The position numbers were made by a program, and so were the translations under genes. Source: Myxococcales bacterium (GTDB lineage Bacteria > Myxococcota > Myxococcia > Myxococcales > Myxococcaceae). From it: a DNA stretch of 17,393 bases. Below the pieces are notes generated by a model. It saw only the letters and a list, made by a program, of their open reading frames with translations. It made no database searches and was not told the origin of the DNA. Location of the stretch: positions 15,730 to 33,122 of the forward strand of contig PMBV01000311.1 in assembly GCA_003153055.1 (NCBI GenBank), written 5' to 3'. This document shows, one piece after another, positions 6,848 through 13,327 of this stretch. Every line of letters begins with the position of its first letter. The stretch's first letter is position 1.

Positions 6848-7019
6848 GCGACCGGGCTTCGGGGGACGGGCTTCTCCTACGAGAACTTCGATCACGAGAC
6901 CTTGAGCGTCGCCCGTCTCCCGTCAGCCGTCTCCCCAAATCCGTTCCCGTCGCGCGCACCCGCTCCCGCCCCCGACCCCGGCCGTTGCTTTTTTTCCTCC
7001 GCAGCTCCTCCACCACCAC
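6848..7019 (+). other. C-rich, G-poor gene-free tract after frzS
   Basis: This is the rest of the 335-bp gap between frzS and the helical-repeat gene. From about 6905 the plus strand is strongly pyrimidine-rich (CCCGTCTCCCGTCAGCCGTC, then runs of CCCGC and CTCC) and includes seven T's at 6989-6995. I see no gene here. A C-rich, G-poor RNA is the usual signature of a Rho loading region, so frzS transcripts may end here by Rho. That is inference from composition only. The T-run lacks a usable stem just before it. Confidence 0.3.
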
Positions 7020-8153
7020 CTAGCGCTTGGGCGCCTCCTTCTTCATAATCTGCTTCTTCGCCATCATCTGCACCGACCCTGCGACGTTCTTGTCCTTCGA
7101 CAGCTGCTTGACGTCGGACTCGTGGAGCTGCCCCAGCAGGCGCATCGAGACCCCCTGCGGCACCTTGGGGTTCTTCACCAGCGCCAGCTTGATGGCGTAC
7201 TTCCGCAGCCACTCGCGGTTGGCGTAGATGCACCGGAGCACGTCGTCGTGGGCGATCTTGTTCATCGCCTGGGACAGCACCTCGCCCTCGGTGATGCGGG
7301 GGCTCCGAATGGCGGCCACCGATACCAGCTTGTTGGCGTCTCGAATGAGCACCGTTCGAGCTTCCTTGTTGCCCTTGGTGGCTAGCTTGATCTTCTCGGC
7401 GATGTTCATCTTCATGATCTGCTGAGCCAGGGTGAGCTTCTTGCCCTCCTCGAGCCCCCCTCCGACCTTGCCGATCTCCACCGCGTCCATGCCGTACTCG
7501 GCGATGAGCTGATCAGCAGTGGGCCCTTGGTCGATCGGCGCGGCCACGGCCTCCGGCCCGAACAGGCGCACCCGGGCCTCTTGCATCTGGGTGACGTCGG
7601 GGAGGTTCAGGCCGTTGCGCACCGCGAAGTCGCACACCCCGTCGATGAGCGCCCCGGTCGCGTTGGCGTTCTTCGCCAGCTCGCGAATGATGTCGTCGGT
7701 GCGGAGCAGACGCAGTTGGTTGTTTCCGATGATCTCCGCGGTTCGTTTGCTGCAAGACACGGCCAGCTTGGCCACCGCGTCATCGGGCGTGTTCCCGTTG
7801 AAGATCAACATCTCGGCGTAGGCGTCGTGCTGGCCGTAGAGCGTGAGGTACCAGGCCAACACCGGGCCCTGGACCTCCTCATCACGGAACGCCGAGGCCG
7901 CGATGCGATCGGGCAGGCCGACGGCGGTCTTCCCGGCCGTCTCCCGAACGTTGGCCTCCGCGTCGTACATCAACATGAACAGCACCGAGACCATGTCGGA
8001 GGGCGACAGGGGCACGAGCCCCTTGGCGGCCATCATGCGCAGCGGCACGGGGGCCTTCGGGTCGACGTGCTTGCGCATCTGATCAGCGAGGAACTCGGCG
8101 GTGATGGGGCACGCCGACACCTGGGCCTCGGGGCTCTCCTGCACTTCACTCAT
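7020..8153 (-). CDS. Conserved-type helical-repeat (HEAT/ARM-like) protein of unknown function
   Basis: A 377-residue, mostly alpha-helical soluble protein with no signal peptide or membrane segment. Helix pairs such as [20 protein letters not shown] and [19 protein letters not shown] look like HEAT/ARM-type repeats, as do [20 protein letters not shown] and [20 protein letters not shown] near the end. The C-terminus is lysine-rich. I do not recognise a catalytic motif; such solenoids usually bind proteins. The frame is open to 8186, but the ATG at 8153 fits better: it has GAGAG nine bases ahead and its start region overlaps the end of coaX by 8 bp, the coupled arrangement typical of this operon. 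It is the last gene of the operon and faces frzS across the repeat-bearing gap. Confidence 0.8.
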   Translation of the reverse strand: MSEVQESPEAQVSACPITAEFLADQMRKHVDPKAPVPLRMMAAKGLVPLSPSDMVSVLFMLMYDAEANVRETAGKTAVGLPDRIAASAFRDEEVQGPVLAWYLTLYGQHDAYAEMLIFNGNTPDDAVAKLAVSCSKRTAEIIGNNQLRLLRTDDIIRELAKNANATGALIDGVCDFAVRNGLNLPDVTQMQEARVRLFGPEAVAAPIDQGPTADQLIAEYGMDAVEIGKVGGGLEEGKKLTLAQQIMKMNIAEKIKLATKGNKEARTVLIRDANKLVSVAAIRSPRITEGEVLSQAMNKIAHDDVLRCIYANREWLRKYAIKLALVKNPKVPQGVSMRLLGQLHESDVKQLSKDKNVAGSVQMMAKKQIMKKEAPKR

Positions 8154-8916
8154 GATGGTTTCTCTCGTGAATGAGGCGGAGCCCATCGAGCGTCAAGAAC
8201 TCATCGACCTCTTCGATGGCCAGGGATTCGGTCGCGATGAGAGGTGCCAGCCCACCCGTCGCGACCACCTTCGCCGGAACGGCCAGCTCCCGCTTCATGC
8301 GCTCGCACACGCCGTCGACCAGCCCCACATACCCGTAGACCAACCCCGCCTGCATCGAATGCACCGTATTCTTCCCGATGACGTGAGGCGGTCTGGCGAA
8401 CTCCACCCGGGGCAACTTGGCGGCATTCTTGAACAGGGCCTCCATTGCGATGGTGATGCCAGGACAGATGGCGCCACCCAGGTACTCGCCCTTGGCGCTC
8501 ACCGCGTCGAAGGTGGTGGCCGTGCCGAAGTCCACCACGACGAGCGCGCCGGGGTGTTTCTCGTAGGCAGCCACCGCGTTGACGACCCGGTCGGCACCCA
8601 CCTCTCGAGGGTTGTCGTACAGAATGGGCATGCCTGTCTTCACCCCCGGCCCGACGAACATCGGCCGGCAGTGAAAGTACCGCTCGCTCATCTTCTCGAG
8701 AGCGAACTGCATCGTCGGCACCACGCTGGAGACCGCGACCGCGGTGACGGCGCCCGGATTCAGCCCGGCGTGTTGGAGCAGCTGCAGCGTGAAGATGCCG
8801 TACTCGTCGGAGGTGCGGCGAGGGTTCGTCTCCACTCGCCAATGCGCCTTGAGGGCACGCCCTTCGTACACCCCGAGCACGGTGTTCGTGTTTCCTACGT
8901 CGATGGCCAGAAGCAT
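8146..8916 (-). CDS. coaX: Type III pantothenate kinase
   Basis: A 256-residue enzyme that phosphorylates pantothenate with ATP, the first step of coenzyme A synthesis. The ASKHA-fold motifs are clear: [19 protein letters not shown] at the start (phosphate-binding loop DVGNTNT), [45 protein letters not shown] and [10 protein letters not shown]. Type III enzymes need a monovalent cation and are not inhibited by CoA. An in-frame ATG lies 15 bases upstream (8931), but the family normally starts exactly at [12 protein letters not shown], so 8916 is chosen; neither start has a convincing ribosome site. It lies 28 to 41 bp after birA depending on the start. birA-coaX adjacency is common, and fused BirA-CoaX proteins are known in some proteobacteria. 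Confidence 0.96.
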   Translation of the reverse strand: MLLAIDVGNTNTVLGVYEGRALKAHWRVETNPRRTSDEYGIFTLQLLQHAGLNPGAVTAVAVSSVVPTMQFALEKMSERYFHCRPMFVGPGVKTGMPILYDNPREVGADRVVNAVAAYEKHPGALVVVDFGTATTFDAVSAKGEYLGGAICPGITIAMEALFKNAAKLPRVEFARPPHVIGKNTVHSMQAGLVYGYVGLVDGVCERMKRELAVPAKVVATGGLAPLIATESLAIEEVDEFLTLDGLRLIHERNHHE

Positions 8917-8957
8917 GACGGGGCCCAGCATACCGTCGGCCGGCCTTTGAAGGGGGC

Positions 8958-9995
8958 TCAGCTCCCCAGCGTGGGGCGAAGGAGCTCCACGTCACCGGCC
9001 ATGACCCGTTCCTGGCGCCCGGCGACCCTGATCAACAGGGCCCCCGACTCGTCGATGTCCTCGGCGAGCCCCGAGCGCTCGACGCCCTCACTCTTCACCA
9101 GGACCTCGTGACCCAGCGTGGAGGACCAGCGCTTCCAGGCCTCGCGCACCGGAGCAAAACCCTCGTCACCCCACCGATCGAGCCACTCCTCGAGCTTGGT
9201 CCACAGCGCCGCGGTGAACAGGGCCCGCGGAACAGGCTGGTGCCGCGCCTCCATCAACGAGGTGGCAAGCTCCGCGACCTCGGGTGGGAAGTCTTCCCTC
9301 CGGGCGTTCAAGTTGACGCCCACGCCCAACACCAGGAAGTGCACCCGCTCGACGTCGGCCGACAGCTCGGTCAGGATCCCCGCGACCTTCTTCCCGCCGA
9401 TCTGCACGTCGTTGGGCCACTTGATGGTGGCCTCCGCTCCAGCCTCGCGCAGCGTCTGCGCCACCGCGACGGCGGCCAGCAACGTCACCTCCGCGGCCCG
9501 CGAAGGTGGCACCTCGGGCCGGAGCACCACTGAGAAGTACAGGTTGGTGCCGGTCGGCGAGCTCCACGATCTCCCCCGGCGCCCTCGGCCCTGGGTCTGC
9601 GCCTCGGCCACCACGACCTCCCCGTGCGCCGCGCCAGCCTGGGCCAGGGCGAAGGCCTCGCTGTTGGTGCTGCCCAAGGTCTCGTGGTGATGCACGACCC
9701 GACCCAACTCGCGAGTCGACAGGAGCGGCGAGAGCTCGAGACCGGTCAACCGGTCTGGCACCTCGATGAGCCGGTAGCCTCGAGAAGGCTGCGCATCGAT
9801 GCGGTACCCCACTCGACGGAGCTGCTCGACGTACTTCCACACCGCGGTTCGGGAGAGCCCCAGCTTGTCCGACAGCGCCGCGCCCGAGATGTAGTCGTCA
9901 CCACCCTCGGCGAGGAACGAAAGGATCATCTCCTCGTTGGACTCGGACGACTCGGAGGACTCCACCCCTGCCACCGTAGTGGCGCCCCCACCCAC
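8958..9995 (-). CDS. birA: Bifunctional biotin protein ligase / HTH repressor
   Basis: About 345 residues. It joins biotin to the biotin-carrier lysine of carboxylases through biotinyl-AMP. The N-terminal winged helix (about 20-78; [20 protein letters not shown]) marks a class II BirA that can also bind DNA. The catalytic domain has GSTNSEA, the biotinyl-AMP loop [11 protein letters not shown] (about 136-146), [17 protein letters not shown] (about 192-208) and GVGVNLN; a small C-terminal SH3-like domain follows. The start is uncertain: GTG 9995 has GGAG nine bases ahead; alternatives are TTG 10001, GTG 9965 and ATG 9929. All keep the whole HTH. I see no obvious BirA operator beside it, so self-regulation is not supported here. 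It follows the small lipoprotein gene by about 30 bp. Confidence 0.95.
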   Translation of the reverse strand: MGGGATTVAGVESSESSESNEEMILSFLAEGGDDYISGAALSDKLGLSRTAVWKYVEQLRRVGYRIDAQPSRGYRLIEVPDRLTGLELSPLLSTRELGRVVHHHETLGSTNSEAFALAQAGAAHGEVVVAEAQTQGRGRRGRSWSSPTGTNLYFSVVLRPEVPPSRAAEVTLLAAVAVAQTLREAGAEATIKWPNDVQIGGKKVAGILTELSADVERVHFLVLGVGVNLNARREDFPPEVAELATSLMEARHQPVPRALFTAALWTKLEEWLDRWGDEGFAPVREAWKRWSSTLGHEVLVKSEGVERSGLAEDIDESGALLIRVAGRQERVMAGDVELLRPTLGS

Positions 9996-10025
9996 CTTCA
10001 AGTGCTCCGCGCCTCGAGGAGCCAG

Positions 10026-10589
10026 TCACGGCGAGGAAAAGCGCACCAGCTCGAGCCGGGCCTGCGGAATGTGCCGCCCGTCGGTCTCCAACAACGTCCC
10101 CAGGCTGACGATGCCCACCCCGGGCGCGAGCGTGTACTGGTTGACCAGGGCCTTGCCCTCCCCGATGCGGTTCCGCGACTCGACGGTGACGCAGTCGTCC
10201 CACCGACCGCCACGGGTGGCACAGGGTTGCTCCACGCCGACGATCTCGTAGTGCTCCACCGACGAGACCGAGACGACGTTGGTCCATGAGGTCCCCACGG
10301 CGATGGGGTTCCTCAACAGGTAGCGTTTCTGGTCGCGCACCCCGAAGGCGTCGACCAGGAACTGGGCCCCCGTCGAGTCCTCGAAGTACCCCTCTCGGTT
10401 CTGCTTCACCAGCCTCACCTCGTTGGTCTTCTTCGCCCCGAGGAGCTCGACCTCGTAGTCCCACTGAGTGCCCACCTTCAGCGCGAAGAAATCGGCGGCG
10501 GTGTGCTGCAGTGCCGGAGGCGCCACCGACGCGTTCTTCACGCATCCGAGGAGGCCCACGGTCAACGAAAAGGCGAAGAGTCGCTTCAC
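10026..10589 (-). CDS. Small predicted lipoprotein
   Basis: A 187-residue protein with a clear lipoprotein signal: MKRLFAFSLTVGLLGCVKNA, lipobox LLGC with Cys16 as the predicted lipidated residue. The mature part begins with a short linker, followed by beta-type sequence (FFALKVGTQWDYEVELLG, WTNVVSVSSVEHYEIVGVEQ, YTLAPGVGIVSLGTLLETDG). The pattern 'width-G-TxWxYE' followed by a 'PGVGIVS' near the end resembles small secreted or lipoprotein beta-domains that are common and uncharacterised in myxobacteria. The GTG start has AGGGAG seven bases ahead and forms a 4-bp GTGA overlap with the stop of the preceding HEAT lipoprotein, so the two are translationally coupled. Function unknown; probably periplasmic, membrane-anchored. 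Confidence 0.85.
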   Translation of the reverse strand: MKRLFAFSLTVGLLGCVKNASVAPPALQHTAADFFALKVGTQWDYEVELLGAKKTNEVRLVKQNREGYFEDSTGAQFLVDAFGVRDQKRYLLRNPIAVGTSWTNVVSVSSVEHYEIVGVEQPCATRGGRWDDCVTVESRNRIGEGKALVNQYTLAPGVGIVSLGTLLETDGRHIPQARLELVRFSSP

Positions 10590-11461
10590 TTGCTCGCTCC
10601 CTGTCTGCCGCGCCTGGCACGAAGCTCACCCAGCGCGGCCTCCGCGGACGCCCGCACAACTGGGTCGTCATGCCCGGTCGCTACGAGGTCCAAGTAGGCC
10701 TCGGCGTCCTCGCCGCCGATGGCTCCAACGGCAAAGACAATTTCCCGCTCCACCACCGGCCCCTGGCGACGCGTCGCCTCGATCATCGGATTGACCGCCT
10801 CAGGCGCCCTCAGCTCGACCAAGCGTCCAACGGCCCGACGCACCACGTCGAGATCGGGATCCTTCAGGTGTTCGAGCAGCGGAGGCAGCGCCGCGAGGTT
10901 TCTCCGGCCCACCAGGAGCCGCACCGCCGCGTCTCGGGTCGCCTCGTCGCCGTCTTTCAGGTGAGCCACCAGGGCGTCGTCCTTGGCCGGCTCGAGCTCG
11001 ATGGTCGCCTTGGCTTCCCGCACCACCCGGCTCAACGCCGCGTCGAGTGCCTCACGGGCCGCCGCCTGCACTCCTTCCACGTCATTGGCGACCTGGCGAG
11101 ACGGCACCACCGAGCGCACCTCGAACCCCTCCAATGCCCCATACTGGCGAAGGTGCATCACCACCGAGACCCTGGCCCCCTGCCCGGTCTCGGCGTCGGG
11201 CTCCTCCAGGCCCACCGCCACCTTCACCGTCCACCCTTTGGTCTCTGCCGGAACGGCGGTGCCCGGCTTGAGCACGACGAACCGAGCCGCCTCGAGGCGC
11301 GAGCCAATCCGTTCCTCGAGCTGAGGGGGCGTGATGCCAATGACGTTGCCCCCCTCGAGCTGGTCGACCGACAGCGCGGTGACCACTATCGCAGTGGGCC
11401 GGGTGCACGACGCTCCCGCCACCAACAGGCCCCAGAGGACCCGATGGGGGAGCCGACTCAT
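10586..11461 (-). CDS. HEAT-repeat predicted lipoprotein
   Basis: A 291-residue protein with a signal peptide (MSRLPHRVLWGLLVAGASC). Cys19 is the probable lipidation site, though the -3 residue is Gly, not the usual Leu/Val, so the lipobox is relaxed. Residues about 20-150 form an alpha/beta domain of unknown type (LEERIGSRLEAARFVVLKPG; GWTVKVAVGLEEPD). The C-terminal part (about 165-285) has at least three HEAT-type helix pairs: DEATRDAAVRLLVGRRNLAA, DLDVVRRAVGRLVELRAPEA and DPVVRASAEAALGELRARRG. These would make a scaffold for protein contacts in the periplasm. Its ATG overlaps the stop of the upstream gene (ATGA), and its own stop overlaps the next start. Function unknown. Confidence 0.87.
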   Translation of the reverse strand: MSRLPHRVLWGLLVAGASCTRPTAIVVTALSVDQLEGGNVIGITPPQLEERIGSRLEAARFVVLKPGTAVPAETKGWTVKVAVGLEEPDAETGQGARVSVVMHLRQYGALEGFEVRSVVPSRQVANDVEGVQAAAREALDAALSRVVREAKATIELEPAKDDALVAHLKDGDEATRDAAVRLLVGRRNLAALPPLLEHLKDPDLDVVRRAVGRLVELRAPEAVNPMIEATRRQGPVVEREIVFAVGAIGGEDAEAYLDLVATGHDDPVVRASAEAALGELRARRGRQGASK

Positions 11462-13218
11462 TCCGCCGGGGCCGAGGTCGGGCCTGGCTCGTCTGGGGGC
11501 GGTGGTGGTGGCGGCGTTGGAACCGAGGCTTCGCCGGCAGGCGCCTGCGCCGCGACGGCCCCAGCGTTCTCGCCCGATGGAGCTGGCTGATCGGCCGGGG
11601 CACCTTCGGGCCGAGCACCGCTACGCCTGCGACGGCGACGACGACGACGGCGGCGACGACCCTCGCTCCCTCCGGCGTCGGGCCCGGTGGCCTCTCCGCC
11701 CTCAGCCCCCTCCTCCTCGGGGCCCTCCTCGCCCTCTTCGTCTGAGCCTCCATCATCTTGGCCCCCGGCAGCCTCGGGAGCCGGCGCCGATCCTTCGGCC
11801 GGAGCTGCGCGCTCGGCATCAGGCGGCGACTCGCGAGCCTCGCTCGGGGCATCTTCCGGCGAGCCTCCCCGCGAGGCCTTTTCGCGGTGCCGCTCCTCTC
11901 GTCGCCGCTGAGACTCCTCGGCGTCGACGCGGGCTTGTTCGAAGAAGGCCTCGTCGATGGCGTACAGCTCGACGGTGGTGACCGAGACGCCGACCTGAGC
12001 CTCGAAGAACTTCTCGGCCAGCGCGTCACCGCACCACAGCATCACCAGGCCACCGTTGGCCAGAGCCTCCGCGCGCGCGTCGCCTCGGGCCTCTCCGGCA
12101 GAGAGCAACAGCCCGATGTGGGCACCGTGGTGGGCCAGGTCGCGACGGAGCTCCTGGACCTGGCGGCGCTCGATTGGCTGAGCACCCTTGAGCACCCGCA
12201 CCGCGAAGCGAAGCTCGAGGCTGCCGTCCTTTCGACGGCCGGTGAGCGTGGGGCCCTCTTTCGACCGCCGCGCCAGCTTGAGCTCGCGGAAGTGGAGGCC
12301 GTGCAGCATGCGGACGCAGGCCTTCTCGAAGGTGCCCAGCTCGAGCTCGCCGAGGAGCTTGCGCAGCACCCGCGCCATGGCCTTCTTGGCGTCCTTCACG
12401 GCGTGCTTGGCCGTGAGCACCAGCGCGGCATCTTCCGGCGTACCCACGGGAGCGACCTCGCCCTTCGCCGCCGGTCGAGCCCCCTTGAGCAGGACCCGCC
12501 CGTTCTCGAAGGGAAGCCCCACGACCGTGCAGAAGGCCTGCTGCAGCTCCACCGGAGTCGGCCCGCCTTCGGCCCCTGCTTCGACGGAGAGCTGAAGATC
12601 GCCTGCCTCGTTGCGCGCAGCCACGAAGTTGGGTCGGCGCCCTTGATCGACGCGGCGCTGGTTGTCGTCGGCCAACGCGTTGAGGAGCTGAGGCACGTTG
12701 AGCTCGTCGACCAGATCGCCGGTCTTGAGACGCGCCACCAGCTCGCTGGGCACCAGCGCTGCCTGGCACTCCTGCAAGAGCTCGAAGGCCACCTCGGGTA
12801 CCGGCGGGAACTTGCGCCGTTTCCCGTCGTCGTCGGTGCGACGCTTGCGTTCCCGCTCGGCCTGCCTCCCGATGGCCCGCATGTACTCGGCTCGGGGCTC
12901 GGGGTGCCGCTCGGCAGGACGGTACGGGGGGAGATCCTCTTCTGGGTTGGGCTCCACCACGCCCGTCGCAGTCAGAGCCTCCGCGTCCTCCGGCAGCATC
13001 CAGTCGGTCAGAGCGAAAGTGTCACGCGCGGTGACCAAGATCTTCCGCTCCCTTGGGCGCCGAGCCATGGCCGCCAACCGAGACAGCATCGTCACTTCGG
13101 GCGTCTTGCCGATGTGAGAGAGCAGCCCGCGATCGATGGCGCGTTTGGTGATGTCGAGTGAATGCAGAGGCGCTCCCGCCTCTTCGAGAACTCGGAGCGC
13201 AGCCTCATAGAATGTCAT
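11458..13218 (-). CDS. HARE-HTH protein with degenerate Mrr-like domain and Arg-rich tail
   Basis: A 586-residue protein, first gene of the operon. Residues 1-76 look like a HARE-type winged helix (MTFYEAALRVLEEAGAPLHS, ITKRAIDRGLLSHIGKTPE, then a basic strand and DTFALTDW); the domain is found in bacterial restriction-type proteins and in eukaryotic chromatin proteins. A charged linker and a second helical region (about 135-215) follow. Residues about 293-425 resemble the Mrr nuclease fold (GTFEKACVRMLHGLHFRELK ... RKDGSLELRFAVRVLKGAQP ... GLVMLWCGDALAEKFFE). D331 is present, but the Q-x-K/E-x-K catalytic strand reads A-V-R, so it is probably not a nuclease. The tail is acidic (about 470-515), then 12 consecutive arginines (521-532), then Pro/Ala-rich. 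The ATG at 13218 has TAGGA seven bases ahead; the longer TTG frame is rejected. Confidence 0.8.
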   Translation of the reverse strand: MTFYEAALRVLEEAGAPLHSLDITKRAIDRGLLSHIGKTPEVTMLSRLAAMARRPRERKILVTARDTFALTDWMLPEDAEALTATGVVEPNPEEDLPPYRPAERHPEPRAEYMRAIGRQAERERKRRTDDDGKRRKFPPVPEVAFELLQECQAALVPSELVARLKTGDLVDELNVPQLLNALADDNQRRVDQGRRPNFVAARNEAGDLQLSVEAGAEGGPTPVELQQAFCTVVGLPFENGRVLLKGARPAAKGEVAPVGTPEDAALVLTAKHAVKDAKKAMARVLRKLLGELELGTFEKACVRMLHGLHFRELKLARRSKEGPTLTGRRKDGSLELRFAVRVLKGAQPIERRQVQELRRDLAHHGAHIGLLLSAGEARGDARAEALANGGLVMLWCGDALAEKFFEAQVGVSVTTVELYAIDEAFFEQARVDAEESQRRREERHREKASRGGSPEDAPSEARESPPDAERAAPAEGSAPAPEAAGGQDDGGSDEEGEEGPEEEGAEGGEATGPDAGGSEGRRRRRRRRRRRRSGARPEGAPADQPAPSGENAGAVAAQAPAGEASVPTPPPPPPPDEPGPTSAPAE

Positions 13219-13228
13219 ACGGTTTCCT

Positions 13229-13247
13229 ACCCGCTTTGGGCGCGGGT
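13229..13247 (-). promoter_or_regulatory. Stem-loop abutting the ribosome site of the operon's first gene
   Basis: ACCCGC (13229-13234) and GCGGGT (13242-13247) form a perfect six-pair stem with a seven-base loop. In the minus-strand mRNA the stem is followed at once by AGGAAACCGT and the ATG, so the hairpin borders and partly covers the Shine-Dalgarno GGTAGGA. It could modulate initiation of the HARE protein and, through coupling, the whole operon. Function is inference. Confidence 0.4.
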
Positions 13248-13266
13248 GTTTCCCTAGCAAAATCGT

Positions 13267-13281
13267 GGATCTCGCAGATCC
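13267..13281. promoter_or_regulatory. Operator-like inverted repeat GGATCT-CGC-AGATCC
   Basis: A perfect 15-bp dyad (six-base arms, three-base centre) lies between the two divergent genes, about 8-22 bases downstream of the predicted start of the minus-strand transcript. Such a position suits a roadblock repressor site; as RNA it would be a tight hairpin. The regulator is unknown. Confidence 0.4.
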
Positions 13282-13295
13282 TCGAGAGACTTGTC

Positions 13296-13324
13296 ATGCT
13301 ACGAGGGGGTAAACTGGGTGTCAA
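13296..13324 (-). promoter_or_regulatory. Candidate sigma70-type promoter of the HARE-birA-coaX operon
   Basis: Read on the minus strand: TTGACA (13324-13319), 17 bases, TAGCAT (13301-13296). The -35 is a perfect consensus and the -10 matches four of six, with optimal spacing. Transcription would begin near 13289, giving a leader of about 70 bases with two stem-loops. The -35 box lies only four bases before the ATG of the divergent beta-propeller gene, so the two control regions overlap. Confidence 0.6.
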
Positions 13325-13327
13325 CGC

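Noticed and set aside
6989..6995. Seven-T run as an intrinsic terminator
   Set aside because: The bases just upstream are C-rich and cannot form a stem on either strand.
6710..7048. Open frame with a repeated AGYGT pentapeptide across the tandem repeat
   Set aside because: It exists only because the 15-bp unit is a multiple of three. It has no good ribosome site, turns into low-complexity Pro/Ala and overlaps the end of the helical-repeat gene.
11758..13161. Plus-strand open frame (467 codons) opposite the HARE gene
   Set aside because: Antisense shadow; the minus strand has recognisable domains, a good ribosome site and coupled neighbours.
13219..13260. N-terminal extension of the HARE protein from a TTG at 13260
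   Set aside because: The extension runs through the leader hairpin and ribosome site; the ATG at 13218 has the proper Shine-Dalgarno sequence and starts at the domain.
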